A stretch of DNA of 64,000 nt. It comes from Pampus argenteus (lineage: Eukaryota > Chordata > Actinopteri > Scombriformes > Stromateidae). The stretch spans positions 8,435,501 to 8,499,500 of the forward strand of contig CM072876.1 in the NCBI GenBank assembly GCA_036937835.1. Reading direction: 5' to 3'. The position numbers and the translations under genes were made by a program. Numbering within the stretch: the stretch's first letter is position 1; the number at the start of each line of letters is the position of its first letter. The notes beneath the pieces were generated by a model that was not told the DNA's origin, made no database searches, and was given only the letters and a program-made list of their open reading frames with translations. Positions 44,901 through 56,287 of the stretch are shown one piece after another.

Positions 44901-46565
44901 AAACACCAAGGCAAGCGGGGAGATTGTCCATTATACGGACTGTTTATGATCTCCTCACAGTTATAGTTTATCATTGACAAAAAGGGTATTAAATATGGAG
45001 ATGACTTGCACAGTAAATGTGCAGTGAAAGTGCCTTGGATCATTTTTATTGACTGTCTGGCTGTTTAACTCTCAAAAGTTAAATTAATACTTTTAAGATT
45101 GGTCTGAGGCAACAATGTTCATTTTTCTACCCACTGACCTGTATGCATATTTTATCCTGCAGGTATCACTTTCACATTTTAATGCAGTTTCAAGAACTAA
45201 AGAATGAATAAACATTTTCCGCATCATGCCAAAATATAATAACCACATTATCAATGTAGACACTTCCATACTGGAAGAAATCTTTCCTTGCGGCTATTAT
45301 TCATAAAGCATAATCACTCAGCACCGTGGAAGGATTGTTTTCATTAGCAATTCAAACAGGGTATGATTTTCTCTTTGTAGATACAGATCTTTTCCCCCTG
45401 GAGTCTGCTGGCTCCTTTTTTCCAACATCTTAATCAACTATAAATAGCTCCCTCAAAATAAATCCATTCATATAATAATAGGTTTATATTTAATATTCTG
45501 TTTTCCTTTTCAAGGGTAAATCTGAGGGGGGAAAAAAACAAACAAAAAAAATCAAAACACTAGAAACCCCTAGGTTTCACAATCCCCATCTCAAGCTGCG
45601 TTCAAGGAAAACAACACTTTGTTTGAGTAATCATTAGCTTTGCCATCCATTAACGCACAAAACCAAGCAAGTCACCTTTGAGAGCTGCTGATGGCATTTG
45701 AGGCAGTGTATCTCTGAGCCCCTTTAATAGATGAGGGCATCCCAAAGGAATCCCCTCTAATGCAGTAGAGCACTTTAGACCCTTCCAGCTGAGTGATGGA
45801 TGCTAGTCTGACACACGCAGATACTTCTGCTTCTCAGGTCTCGTGTCTCTGGAGTATCAGGATATTAAAGGGGCAACAATCAATAGGAGTGCTTGTAGTA
45901 GCTATGCATGTTGTACAATTTAAAAATGGCTCACTAAAATGAATTATATTTTAGGTATTTTTGCCTTTTCTTAATATCAAATGTACGTGAAAAGACCCTG
46001 GGATTTGGCCACAGACGGCTGAAGGTACTTGATATGCAAGGAGGTATAGTTGGTTTCAGAAGTAAGAGGGTCAAAATTACATTTTTATACCCAACACAAA
46101 AATGCTATTTCTAATCAACATTTTTACCCAATTCAAACTTCTCTCATCTAGAGTTTGGCAGCGGGACAGTAGAGGACCTCTGTTTAAAGAGATTATAGGG
46201 AGTAAATAAACCTAAAACTGGAAATGGGGGGAGGAGGGGGGGATTATAAAAGTGACAGGTCCCCCACAAAATGTGTGTGTACACAGCGTGACCTTCATCG
46301 ACTCTGCTACAAAAGGCACCTAAAATCATTTTTATGTAAAAAAAAAAAAAAAAAAAAGATTAAAGAAAAACATCAGATAATAATTTCTAATCACTATCAG
46401 CTCTCTGCATAATTAATAAAGATGATTAGAGAAACTGGTGAAAAGCTAATTCACTTATCCCAGCTGGTTTCAACATCAATAGCTCATCATGATTCATCTA
46501 ACGACCAGATAACTAAATGATGAATTCCACTGGTCCTTATCTTTATAGTAATTTGTTTTAGCCAT

Positions 46566-46609
<44 letters not shown>

Positions 46610-49600
46610 TGTTTCTATACAGCACACAGCAACAGAAGTTTTCCAATTCCAATTATTTTTAGGAGCGAGTTCATTGGCTCTCGGGGGCCGAGCTCAGATA
46701 AGGACACGATGTGTCAGAAATGGTGAGTGGAGCTTGAATTTGTCAGCAAAACAGAACACTGAGACAGGATTTAGCTCAGGTTCAGCTGATAAACAAAGGC
46801 ACACACACACTAAAGCATCTGCAGTACTTAATCTCTCCCTCAAACACACACACACAGAATAACAACTGCTTAAAAAGAATCTCATACCAGAGAGACTGTA
46901 TATCCTATTTGACAGTTGTCACAGAAAAAGGACTCGGATGTTCTCTCAGATTCTCCGAGTTGCATAATTCACTTCACTTCAGGCCATTAAATCTTGTTAG
47001 TGTTTAAAAACCCTACAGAGCACAGTTCAGCAGTACCATAATAATGAACTGGATAAGACACTAAAAGCTGGTTAGATGTAACACGTTAGATTTTATGGAG
47101 CTGAAAGCAGGATCCAGACATGTATGTGAAAGATGGATGCAGTCTTTTGGTTATCATTATTAAACCGTGCTGACGGGGATAAAAGACGTAACTACACTGT
47201 GAAACAACACACGAGTTACCAAATGTAACAATTTACAACATACAGCAAATACTGTGGGCAAAGAGAAAATGTTATACACTTGAAATAACACAAATCTCAG
47301 AGGCCTAACATAGAAAATCAATATACTGTAGAATATGATGTGGAGAAGGTTTTAATAGCGTGAAGCTGAGGCTTTAAAAATCAATATTTGCAGAGTGCAA
47401 CAATAAGGAAAAAAATATACTCGCAGCTGCAAATGAAACTGTGAAAAAAATATCACATCACCATCATGAAAAATGTGATTCAGTATGTGCACGTTGAGTT
47501 AATGGTGGAATATTTTCATCTTAAGATGCAACTGGGGGCTGAGTGATATGGACAAAATCAAATATCACAATATTTTTGACCAATGTTGAATGATGTTGCT
47601 TTCACAAAATATTTACACAATGAGATCTAAAAAAAAATAATAATAATAATCATCAGTAATGTAGATATGAAGACACCCACTGTCCAATGTATCTTAAGCT
47701 GAAATATCTGCGGTTATTCTTTAACCATACGGAAGAATTAAGGTGAATCTTCTCCATTGCATAGTTTGGATTTTAAGGCATTAATACAGAAATGATAGTT
47801 GTGAAATAAAGGACAGATAGGCTCCCACTAAGCTTTGATTAAACCCAGACCTACGACAGGAAAAGAATGGGGCTTTATTAAATTTCAAAATACCCACAGC
47901 AAGCGCAGGATTACAGTAAACCACAAGACGACAAGTGTGACAAGAGGGGCATTTAGTGCAGCGAAGCGCTTCACAGTGTGAGGTTGAATAGTATTGTTTC
48001 TCACCTGCCAAAACAAATCACAAAATGCTACAGGATTTCATTTAACATGCTACAAACATGTTTGGTTTCACAATGACCGAAATCCATTTAATGCTACTCT
48101 TGACTGGGAGGAAATGTAATCCAAATAGTAGACCTTTTTTAACCTGAACTGGATGTGCAGGAGGATGATGGAAAAGAAAAGAGATCCGCACAGACATACT
48201 TGTATTTTTTTTTAAACACAAAATATAACCTATAGTAGAAACATAAACTTACAGAAACAAGGGAGAGGGCAGTTTGGTAAGCAAGAGCACAATATGATAA
48301 GATTTTATTAATGAAGTAGTGCCTGAAGAGGAAGAGTTGTGTAAGAAGGAAACAGAAATAGTCTGTGCAGAGCTGTCACTGTCACTGGTAGCTATGCTTC
48401 TGACAATAATCCAACTAATCAGACTGCTGAGGGGATTTAGCTCATGTAGTTCTCTTCTGACCAAAGTGGAAAAATCCTCTCAGTTATTATTATTATTATT
48501 ATTCATGCAGCTCAATAAAGTTTTTGACTTCATGTTCAATGAGTCATTTTGCAAAAAAAAAAAAAAAAACATCCGCAGAATAGGAAAAAGTTATTGTTAT
48601 TAAGTAAAGAAGTATAAAGACGACTATAGAAACCTATGCTTACTGTGAGCTCATTGGGCCGAGGATTTAGAAAACCCTGGCGGATGTACGACGGGTTTGA
48701 ATGGGCACTTAAATTAATCAACGCTTTGTAAGTGATACCTCACAACTTTGGCAACTGCTGATCTTTTAAATAAGAAATCCATTAGACGGCTTAGCTTCAT
48801 CAAAGCACACAGCATGAAAAGTCATTAGCAGCAACTATCAGCTAATGTATCATCAGTCTGTGACCGGTGAGTGTGTGAGTATGAATTATGCAGAGTATAG
48901 TATAGGTGGGAAATCTGAATCATCGCCTGATATACAGGAGCTAAGAACACACACTGATCTAACGGTCTTCTAAATGACTGGTAACTGTATGTTTTATATA
49001 GACCCTGATCCAAGATACAATCATTTCTTCTTTTATATAGCTTTTTGTTTATTATTTTCTATTGGTGTCTGTTCTTGGCACATTAATGTATTTTTCAGAG
49101 CACCACAGTGAACAGTCACGTACAGTATGCTAATCCAACCTTTCCTGTAGACATAATATTAAAATTAGGTAAGGACGTGACCACTGAACGCACTGCTTTT
49201 AGTCAGTGTAGCTTTTTCACAGCAGTGTCTAGAATAAACCTGGGTAATTTATAGCATTATACCAGATTTGTCCGTATTTGGTGCTCTAATCCGCATAACA
49301 CAAATCCAAATGCTTCATCAGTCCCCGATTATCACATTCTCATCTTATCACTTTCAAATCAAAAGGAATCCATCCCTTTATCTCCCTCTTTGACACATTC
49401 CCTCCATCATTATCCTGTGTATTCCCACCGTCGCTTCTCCTCCTCCTCCTCCTCCTCACTGGCGTCTCCCTAACTCATGGATTCCTGAGTCTTAACGAGC
49501 CATCGAGAGATAATTGCTCCTTGAGGGGTCGTGCTAACTAACACCACTGCCTCCCCCGAATCATTCAGTCAGGTCCTTGTCAGGTTTAATAGAACCATAG

Positions 49601-52600
49601 GCTGTATTCACTGCCAGAGATCCCATCCACTCAAACATAATGACTGTTGAGTTCACTAATTTCAGATCAAGCTCCTCTCTGTACTCCAGAGCAATACAAA
49701 CTGCATATTTGGGCATATTTATAGTGATAAAATGAGATATTCTAATTGAAACACACTTGAGATGTATATTAAAGAACTAAATAAAGCTTTTTTTTTTCTT
49801 TTTTTTTGATATTCATCCCAATGCTGTGCAGCACAACCAAGATAAATTGGTTTGTTTAAGCAATGCTAAACACAAAAGACAATCTATAATCTTAAATAAT
49901 CTTACTGGATCAACTCTGTCCCACAGCTACATGATTTTAAAACTGTACAGTACAGATGTCCTTGGTGGCAATGGCAAGTGTACGTGACTTCTAAGGTACA
50001 GAAAAGGTCCTTTCTGCTTTAGTGTGACATGATCCAAAGGGATGGATTGTACTCCGGACACATGCTGTGTGCTCTTCCGTCCTGCCAGTGGCTTTGACCT
50101 CAACAGATGACAACGGGCAGCTAAGAGAAGCGCTGTACGTGTCCTGTTTTCTACTTGCAAAAGAACTCGAGAGTGGCTTCGTAGATGTCCAGAATTAGAT
50201 CTTTTGTTGTTTTCTTTTACTTGAAATTTTACCTTGTCAGTTGTCTGTGCATCTTATCCTGAGTTGTACAAATATAGGTGGAAGATATTTGGCTGCAACA
50301 TATGGTTGTCATAGGCACTAAAGGGTTAGTCAGTAGAACAGAAATGTTCAAAACACACATTACTATACCTGTTGGTGGCAGTAAAGTACTTAAGAACCTA
50401 ATGGGATATTTTGAAATCGTTTTAAATTTGTTATATTCATTTTTTTTGGGAACATGATACAAAAGGAGGTTCCTAAACACAGGTCCGTGAATATCGACAG
50501 TTTCAAGGGGAAAGCCTGACCTTATAGTGGTGTTAGCAGAAAGCACAGGTGCTCACTGAATTAATTATATCAGCATATTTAGTAAAAGCTTTCTCCATGT
50601 GTGCTTTTAAATGATCTCCCTTAAAGCAATTCACACCCAAGTCATCATTCAATACAGCGGTCTCATCTCACTGTCGCTCTAAATCCCTATTTAAAAACAA
50701 AGTCATGTGCAACATGACGAGCACTAATGCAAATACTTTAAATCTGCGCTAATCAATATGTTGAGGTCATTGTTGGTTCAAATGATCATGTCTGATGCGA
50801 GAAGTGTCTCATTTGGCAACTTTACTGTTTTGATTCAATCTCACAGCTCTCATCAACCCCGTTTCCAGGGACAGCAGGCAGCTGTTTTTGACAAGAACTT
50901 ACCAGCTACCAGCTCAGCCCCAAACAGGAGACGAATTTAAGAGACTAGCTGGTGGCATTTAGCTTCTAAAGAGCCTGATATTTCCATCAGGAGTTGGTGG
51001 CAACCAAAACAAGAGCTAAAAGCATAGTGAATATTGCCATTGCATTCACTAGGTGGCCAGAAACATAACTCCAGATTAATGCTTATGTTGCTTCATATTC
51101 ACCATATCAACTTTATATGGTCATACTATGTCAATAGTAAGTTTACTGCTTGTACTGTTATAGTCCTGATATCCTATTTAGCATGCGATGTTTCATCTTA
51201 AACTCAAACACCCTGATGGTAGTGATATTTAATGTAATTTTATAGTATAGTAATCATATGACTCAGTACTACTCTGTATTGTCAATCCTTTACATTATGC
51301 CTCTGTATATCTGACAATGTAACTGAAGGTTACAGTTAATATACTGAATTTGTCCACAACTCTTATGTTGTCATTAACTGCAGTTATTCAACAAAAGTAA
51401 CTTTGCATCTGCATTGTGTATGCAATATTCTACAGTCAATTGACAGGACACAAATAATTCATCACTTTTTTTTTTTTTCTTACTTTAATCACACCTAATC
51501 TGTGTGAATATGTGCCAAGCAGCTGCAGCGTCGCCTTATTTGCATTCCGACAGCCAGCTTTGACGCATCGCCACATGCTGGCATACAGACGCTGTCCTCT
51601 CTCCAAATTGCCTGCTAAGTAGCTTCAGGACATCAGCAGCCAGTCACTCTGTCTGTCTGTCTGTCTGTACTGCGAGTGCTGTTTTTACAGCATGATTCCT
51701 CTGGTGGCTCTTAGACACAAACTGTTTCTGTCACCAGGCGCCCGAAATCCAGCTGGATTCTGGCCTGACAAAAATCATTCAGCTTTTTCTTCCCTCTTTT
51801 TTCTCTGTCTGACAGCAACAGCAGTGCGAGACTAAAAGCACAATGCAGATGCTCCTGCTAACAATGTGACACAGACAATGTCTTTCAAGATAACATGATG
51901 TTGGCTTGCTTGTCACATTTTCTCACCATGGTGATGGTCAAGAAAGCGGCGGCGTTAGTTGTGTTGAGGGAAATAATACCAATTCCTCCTTTCCATCAGT
52001 GTTTGCACAAAAAAATGGAAATCTAAGGAAGGCTATGGCCATCAACAGCCACCATCCCGATATATGTTAATATAACCTGTTACTTAACTTTGACATCTCA
52101 GACTTAAACTACGAAACATATAAATGCATCCAAAGCCACCAGAGATCAGTACAGCCCTAATCCAATGATAAAACTTTTAAATCCCACACACTTGCACTCA
52201 ATATCCAATAATTTATGTAGAACAATTCCTTGAGAGCATGTACAAACCGAGCACATTTTACTGGCTGTAAAATTAATCAGCCATGTTTAATGAAAGCTGG
52301 CATGGGCAGGCTGATTATTCACTAAGCAGGGATTCAGGATGAGGCAAAAGCAGCATGCTAGCATTCATGGCAGTGAGCTTGAAGGTAACGTAGCTGCAGG
52401 GAAGGAGCGTTTTAGACAACACTTCACACATCGGTGGGACAGCAGAGCTGCAGGCAGCAAAACAGCTGACCCATCACTCAGCAGTCACTCCTGTACTTTA
52501 CTTCACATTGTAGTGGGCCAGGAGGAATCATAACAATATTTTCTGAATAAAAACAAACTGCAAGGCGTGCTTTCCTCCTGGTATAAACTAATTGCAAATG

Positions 52601-52852
52601 CTAGAATATTTCCACTGAATAGTATTCGTGATCTAGCTATGAAAAACATCCTAAAAACATAAAGTTTCCTTTAATGAAGGGCAATAAATTTATAGTAGAG
52701 CTGCAACGATTAATAGTTGATTAACTGATTCGTCGATCAGTCGCTGATTCCAGCTTCTCAAATGTTAATATTTTCTGCTTTCTTCAGTCCGCTGTGACAG
52801 TAAACTGTATATCTTTGTGTTGATCACCTCATGCTTTCGAAATCAGCATTTC

Positions 52853-52909
<57 letters not shown>

Positions 52910-53835
52910 CTTTATTGCACCATTTTCTGATATATCACTGACCAAATGACTAATCGAGAAAATAATCAACAGATTAAATGATAGTGACAATAACTGTTAA
53001 TTGCTGCCCTAATTTACACTGTGAACTACCTCATCATTAATCATGTTGGTGTGAGATGGAGAAGTGAAGTCCCAATTAAGTCCCAAATACATTCCTCCTA
53101 AAGTTCATACTATAAAATGAAATAATTGCATTTGATCAATCTGTACTTTTAGCATCTGTTTGATAAACAATCGATGATTTCATTCATTGGCAATTAAACT
53201 CTCCATATTTTCTCTTTACATCTGAAGTGTCTTGTTTTGTTGGACCAACGACACAAACATGGAAGCAGCAAATCTCTGCCATTTCCGGTAAAAAACAACT
53301 GAAACGTTTAATCGATTCTTTAAAAAAAAGTGTCAAGTAATATTCTGTGGACTGATTTTTTTTAGTTTCAGCTCAAATCCTTAAATTATAACGACAGTAG
53401 TTTTATTGATGGTCACAATCTCGACAGGACCCGGATCCTTCCAGGAAGTGAAGTAAACCATTTACAACTGAGACTTAACAACATAATAAAACAGCTTGTA
53501 AGTGTACAGCTGTGAACACTACAGTGCATCCAGCTCAGCTACATCAGCAGCAGGACAAACAAAAGCTGCCCAGTAATAAAACACAACACAACACAACACA
53601 ACACACTCGCCTACTACCAACAGCCTCAAACACATATTCCCCTCCTTCATTCCTCTTTCTCTCTCTCTCTTTTACTGCAGTTTCTTGTAACAAAAAACAA
53701 ACAAAACGAAAACATTTGTAACCAAAATCCAAACATGTTGTCTCACTCACTTTCGTGCTTTGAAGTTCCCCATGTGTGCCGCGGGACTCCGGGGCTCTTG
53801 ATAATCGCTCTGCCGGCGGATTTCAGGGCATCCAT
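25918..53835 (-). CDS. ldlrap1: ldlrap1 (ARH): low density lipoprotein receptor adapter protein 1, 9 coding exons, about 292 aa
   Basis: Cytosolic endocytic adaptor. Its PTB/PID domain binds FxNPxY signals in LDL-receptor-family tails and phosphoinositides, and its C-terminal part recruits AP-2 and clathrin. Exons in transcript order are 53751-53835, 38647-38789, 36313-36425, 30992-31106, 30591-30663, 30239-30325, 29271-29398, 28123-28157 and 25918-26017. All have GT-AG sites and matching phases. The N-terminus MDALKSAGRA and the motifs LPENWTDTKETLLEG, VKYLGMTLV, PKGIILTD, LIENVSIY, RISYCTADK, LECHAFLC and AQAVTLTVAQAFKVA are diagnostic. The PTB domain spans about residues 30-176. Residues 249-265 (DVEDGFDDAFSRLAESR) match the AP-2 beta-appendage helix. 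No LLDLE-type clathrin box is present, and a KSKKARTCCSC segment follows the PTB. Human LDLRAP1 is 308 aa with nine exons. Exons 6 and 7 are the least conserved part of this model. Confidence 0.94.
26018..28122 (-). other. ldlrap1 intron 8
   Basis: About 2.1 kb; contains a decayed Tc1/mariner transposase end at about 27090-27420. Nothing else is recognised. Confidence 0.75.
27090..27420 (+). mobile_element. Decayed Tc1/mariner transposase 3' end
   Basis: CAGAGCCCTGATCTCAACAT, GAGGAACTGTGGCAAGTTCT and CCTACCTGCCAAGTACCATG encode remnants of SPDLNI-ESVW, EELWQVL and LPAKYH, the C-terminal Tc1-family transposase motifs. Frame breaks and a stop after the KQLR motif show it is dead. It lies in ldlrap1 intron 8. 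No terminal inverted repeats were recognised. Confidence 0.8.
28123..28157 (-). CDS. ldlrap1: ldlrap1 coding exon 8 (AP-2-binding helix, first part)
   Basis: This 35-nt micro-exon encodes DVEDGFDDAFS plus two bases of Arg. With the next exon it forms FSRLAESR, the FxxLxxxR motif that binds the AP-2 beta appendage. Splice sites are CAACAG and GTAACC. Confidence 0.9.
28555..28850 (-). pseudogene. Decayed BED-zinc-finger/hAT-derived gene fragment (ZBED5/GTF2IRD2-like)
   Basis: Minus-strand pieces in shifted frames read KDRDVCLVCRANVAVTKEYS, then HYETKHYEKYKDLDVKPKLQ, then QQTVFMKAKSKSEAAVK and FIVAAQL. The CxxC...HxxxxH spacing (CLVC, HYETKH) is that of a BED-type finger, and the rest resembles the N-terminal part of hAT-derived ZBED/GTF2IRD2 proteins. 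At least two frameshifts break it. It lies in ldlrap1 intron 7 in the same orientation as the host gene. Confidence 0.65.
29271..29398 (-). CDS. ldlrap1: ldlrap1 coding exon 7 (linker)
   Basis: The exon lies between the acceptor CTCCCTCAG and the donor GTAGGT. It encodes PEAHKPVGMEEKLRRPFL, a Ser/Pro-rich stretch and a basic stretch ending KHDSW. The Trp at the exon end matches a Trp at the same boundary in human ARH. This exon is the only one I found that converts phase 1 of exon 6 into phase 0 of exon 8. Confidence 0.8.
29893..29925 (+). repeat. (TG)n microsatellite
   Basis: About 16 TG units in ldlrap1 intron 6. Confidence 0.95.
30239..30325 (-). CDS. ldlrap1: ldlrap1 coding exon 6 (post-PTB linker, Cys-rich)
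   Basis: The exon is placed by the acceptor TTTGCAG, a weaker donor (GTATTT) and phase 1 on both sides. It encodes KSKKARTCCSCAASNRQ then a Thr-rich stretch ending CVQA. It is not conserved with mammalian ARH, where this region leads to the clathrin box. Keeping this exon with exon 7 preserves the frame into exon 8. Confidence 0.75.
30591..30663 (-). CDS. ldlrap1: ldlrap1 coding exon 5 (PTB C-terminal helix)
   Basis: The exon encodes AQAVTLTVAQAFKVALDLWE then IAQE, the long C-terminal helix that packs against the peptide-binding groove in PTB domains. It ends in phase 1 at GTGAGT. Confidence 0.96.
30992..31106 (-). CDS. ldlrap1: ldlrap1 coding exon 4 (PTB)
   Basis: Following the split Arg, the exon encodes ISYCTADKTQDKVFAYVSQS and QFNETLECHAFLCQKKKI, the conserved second half of the PTB fold. 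It lies between TTTGCAG and GTAAGT. Confidence 0.97.
32868..32894 (+). repeat. Poly-A homopolymer
   Basis: About 27 consecutive A. It could be the tail of an old retroposed sequence, but the adjoining bases match nothing I recognise. Confidence 0.9.
33242..33282. repeat. Perfect 16-bp inverted repeat, 9-nt loop
   Basis: Arm ATGTAATTGTGGAAAA (33242-33257) is exactly complementary to TTTTCCACAATTACAT (33267-33282) across a nine-base loop. Confidence 0.95.
36313..36425 (-). CDS. ldlrap1: ldlrap1 coding exon 3 (PTB middle)
   Basis: The exon encodes ARASAKKFRKVTLTVSPKG, IILTDTETTDLIENVSIY and the first two bases of an Arg codon, matching the PTB core of ARH. The donor is GTGAAT and the acceptor CCACAG. 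Confidence 0.97.
36426..38646 (-). other. ldlrap1 intron 2
   Basis: About 2.2 kb of AT-rich intronic DNA. I see no gene, transposon end or notable repeat. Confidence 0.7.
38647..38789 (-). CDS. ldlrap1: ldlrap1 coding exon 2 (PTB start)
   Basis: The exon encodes LPENWTDTKETLLEGMVFNV then KYLGMTLVGQPKGEDMAS and AAIHRIVAT, nearly the vertebrate ARH sequence. It lies between a TCAG acceptor and a GTGAGT donor. Confidence 0.97.
40538..40567 (+). repeat. (AT)n microsatellite
   Basis: About 15 AT units in ldlrap1 intron 1. Confidence 0.9.
41902..41932 (+). repeat. (CA)n microsatellite
   Basis: About 15 CA units. Confidence 0.95.
43393..43495 (+). repeat. Dispersed repeat fragment (family C, 5' end)
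   Basis: TTAGGGAGCTTTAAAGGCGC, TGGTAGGCGGATTCTGTTA, AGAGCCAGGCTAGCTGTTTC and GATAAGCTAAG are characteristic of a repeat abundant in percomorph genomes. Confidence 0.65.
44645..45085 (+). repeat. Possible dispersed repeat
   Basis: The block from AAAGCTGCACTAATTGATTT to CTGTCTGGCTGTTTAACTCT feels familiar from other fish sequences, but it has no second copy in this window to support it. Confidence 0.3.
46570..46607 (+). repeat. (CA)n microsatellite
   Basis: About 19 CA units. Confidence 0.95.
47527..47710 (+). repeat. Dispersed repeat fragment (family D)
   Basis: GGGCTGAGTGATATGGACAA, AAATCAAATATCACAATATT, TGCTTTCACAAAATATTTAC and AATCATCAGTAATGTAGATA match a widespread teleost repeat with a GGGCTGGGCGATATGG-like start. 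An A-rich and TAA stretch interrupts it. Confidence 0.6.
52696..53011 (+). mobile_element. Non-autonomous hAT-like element (family B), near full length with internal GATA array
   Basis: It begins TAGAGCTGCAACGATTAATA and ends TTAATTGCTGCCCTA, so the ends form imperfect terminal inverted repeats. Inside are CCAGCTTCTCAAATGTTAAT and CTAATCGAGAAAATAATCAA, typical of a common fish MITE. A (GATA)n array (about 52854-52908) interrupts it. Flanks ATTTATAG and ATTTACAC could be a decayed 8-bp target duplication. Confidence 0.6.
52854..52908 (+). repeat. (GATA)n microsatellite
   Basis: About 13-14 GATA units inside the family B element. Confidence 0.95.
53210..53385 (-). mobile_element. Family B element fragment in inverse orientation
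   Basis: Reads as the reverse complement of the same family: CTGAAGTGTCTTGTTTTGTT, GGAAGCAGCAAATCTC and AACTGAAACGTTTAATCGAT. Together with 52696-53011 it makes an inverted pair about 200 bp apart, within 1 kb downstream of ldlrap1 exon 1. Confidence 0.55.
53751..53835 (-). CDS. ldlrap1: ldlrap1 coding exon 1
   Basis: The ATG is preceded by CTCGGG and followed by G, a good Kozak context. It opens 28 codons, MDALKSAGRAIIKSPGVP then RHTWGTSKHE, closely resembling the mammalian N-terminus. The donor is GTGAGT and the split codon gives Lys. Confidence 0.94.
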
Positions 53836-54120
53836 CCCGAGGTGTGTGTCTGCTCTCCGGCAGGTGGATTTCACCAGTCTCCGGACCACAAGGAGGTAAA
53901 AAAAAAACAACAAAAAAAAAAAAAAACCCAGCAGGCTACGATCGACGGTGGGTGCGCCAAAAGAGAAAACGGCAAAGAGAAAAGCTCACTGATCCAAGTC
54001 CTCACCGTGAATCTCCCTCCTGTCTCTCAGCTGCTCTGGAGGCTGGTGAACAGCTGAGAGCACACACACATGCACACACACATGCACACACACAAAGTTA
54101 AGGGCGTGTCCTTCTAACCT
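53836..54120 (-). promoter_or_regulatory. Probable ldlrap1 5' UTR and promoter
   Basis: Sequence immediately upstream of the ldlrap1 ATG. CpG content is raised near exon 1. An interrupted poly-T run on the gene strand (53897-53927) and CA repeats (54061-54094) follow upstream. No TATA box or start site can be placed with confidence. Confidence 0.35.
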
Positions 54121-56242
54121 TGATGAGCTGCGAAGCTTCTTCCAAAGTGCGACCTTAATGAAACATCCTTACAGTAGCCTGTTATTGCAGCGTGAAGCAC
54201 TTAGACTCACTAACGACTTTATGTCTGAGACAATCTGTGGCTTATTGACATGTGGTAGCTTCTCCGTCGCCAAGTTTTATTCTAAAAGAAGGCCTTCCCC
54301 TTTAATTATAGGGATAATATTGTAGCCTGCAACAGAAACAACACTATTGTTTTGCTTAATGATAGAATTCAAATCGGAGATCGATAGTTCAAAGCTTTAT
54401 AAATGTATTTTTTTTTTCTCCCATCAGCTTCCTTTTTTATTTTATTTTTTTAAACAATGTCTGAATAAAACACGACATGTTTGTCACAAAAAACACATAA
54501 AACCAGGCATAATTTCAAGTAAAAGAAATTTATAAATTAATAAAGTATCTATCTATCTCTCTATCTATGTTTTGCATTTTCTATGTATTGGCGCCCTCTA
54601 TTGTTTGCAACTAGTCATTACAGCCTTCACTCACTGCACAGACTAGTCTAAGCGTGGTAATATTTGGGGATATTAGATTAGAAAGATTAGATGCAGATTA
54701 GAGATGATCTAATAGTAAAACAACAATTAAAGGTCGCCCTGGTAGCCTAGTAGTCTGTGGTCAGATGATGATTATTATAAGAGGAAAGCAGAGAAGAAAA
54801 CATTTCACAAAAATGTGTATTTATCCTTTCAGATTTTCCTCTAATCTCATGGGAGGTATGGTAAAAAGGTATGGCATGACTGGCATACAGTCGCCGGAAA
54901 CGTCCCTAGTTTAATTTTGTCAGGAAACCAAAAACAACAACAACAACAATGCACACATATACAGTCATGGGAAACATGGACCTCTCCAATTTCAATTTAA
55001 CTGAAGAAAAAAAACATCAGTTTCCGACAGATACAAACATGCACTGTGTTTTTGTCCTTCATGGTGAAATCTTTATTTCATTTCTCTCCAAAAACCCAGC
55101 ACAGGGTATCATGTCACGTCTCATTCTTGTGAGTATTTCACACTCAGGAAGCTAAGCAGTGCACGTATAGTCATGTATTTCTCATAAATCATCTCAAAAG
55201 GGTTTTTTTTACACTTTAGCCTGAGGTGGCATGCTGCTGTTGTCACTTTGGTGCTCTGTGATCATTTGAGAGGGTGTTTAGTTTATATATTTAATGCTCT
55301 CAGCATCACACACTACTGCGGCTACACTGACTGCCGTGTGTGTGTTATCCTGAATACACAGTGAGTAGTAGAATCATCATGCAGCCATGTTTAAAGTTGA
55401 GACTTTAGAAAAAGCCTGCAGTGTTGCTGCCGTGTTGTTGTTTGCTAATGCAGGTAAATTACTGCATTAGAATGAACATTTTTCTACTAACTACAGTAAC
55501 ATCCCCCTTCCTGGTTTCAAAGGAAATAGCCTTGTGAAGGCTGAAAGCTGCACTACAAGGAGGCCATTGGTGTGACATTGCCCCTCTATCTGCTTCCATG
55601 GAAGACTGTGGATCTGAGACTTACAGATATAATTAATGATATTTATTTATAAGCCCTCCAGTCATCACTGCCACAATGTCACAGAGCACCGTTGACTCCA
55701 ACAGAGAATAACAGGCTTGAACTGCATGTTTAACTGGGCGTCTTTCACAAAAAAAAAAGTAATTGAGCAGTGCAGCATGCGTCATCTGTTTTAAGGTCGC
55801 CCCAATTCAGGTGTGAACACTGCATCTTAAAATACTGGAGATATTCTTTAAAGGTAGAAAATAAATCCTCTGACTGTCTTGCTGCATATGATAAGACAGT
55901 TGCATGTTAGATTCTTAGTCCCCCCCATGACAACAACTCATGCTTGCGGGTCTCTTTTATTTGTAAAGGGTAGAGGTGGGAGGAGGCGTGTGAGGTCACT
56001 ATAAGAAGTAGAAGAGTTACAGTCAGATGAAGAGAGCGCTTCATGAAATAGATTCCTAACAGAGGCGGAGTAGGTAGTCTCTTTCAGAAAGAACAGAAAT
56101 AAAAACAGGCTGTCACCCACTGAACTAGTCAGCTAACATGCTCTCAGTCACTTCAGATCCTGTCTGCTTTACAGTTGACCCCCCCCTCCAGTTTATTATC
56201 TTATACTCATGCTAATTGACTCATACACACTCACTCTATCTC

Positions 56243-56243
56243 A

Positions 56244-56285
<42 letters not shown>
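56243..56285 (+). repeat. Compound (TC)n(AC)n microsatellite
   Basis: A TC run followed by about 14 AC units, read directly. Confidence 0.95.

Positions 56286-56287
<2 letters not shown>

Larger units (their letters stand above)
38790..53750 (-). other. ldlrap1 intron 1 (about 15 kb)
   Basis: The largest intron in the window. I found no nested gene on either strand. It contains AT, CA, TCTG and GATA microsatellites and dispersed-repeat fragments at 43393-43495, 47527-47710, 52696-53011 and 53210-53385. A possible repeat lies at 44645-45085. First introns of this size often hold enhancers, but none can be identified by reading alone. Confidence 0.75.

Noticed and set aside
39000..53700. Nested gene within the 15-kb ldlrap1 intron
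   Set aside because: All ORFs are short, lack family resemblance and show no consistent splice-joined partner exons.
54725..54770. tRNA-like A-box (GGTAGCCTAGTAGTCTGTGG), possible SINE head
   Set aside because: No convincing B-box at the right spacing and no tail or second copy seen.
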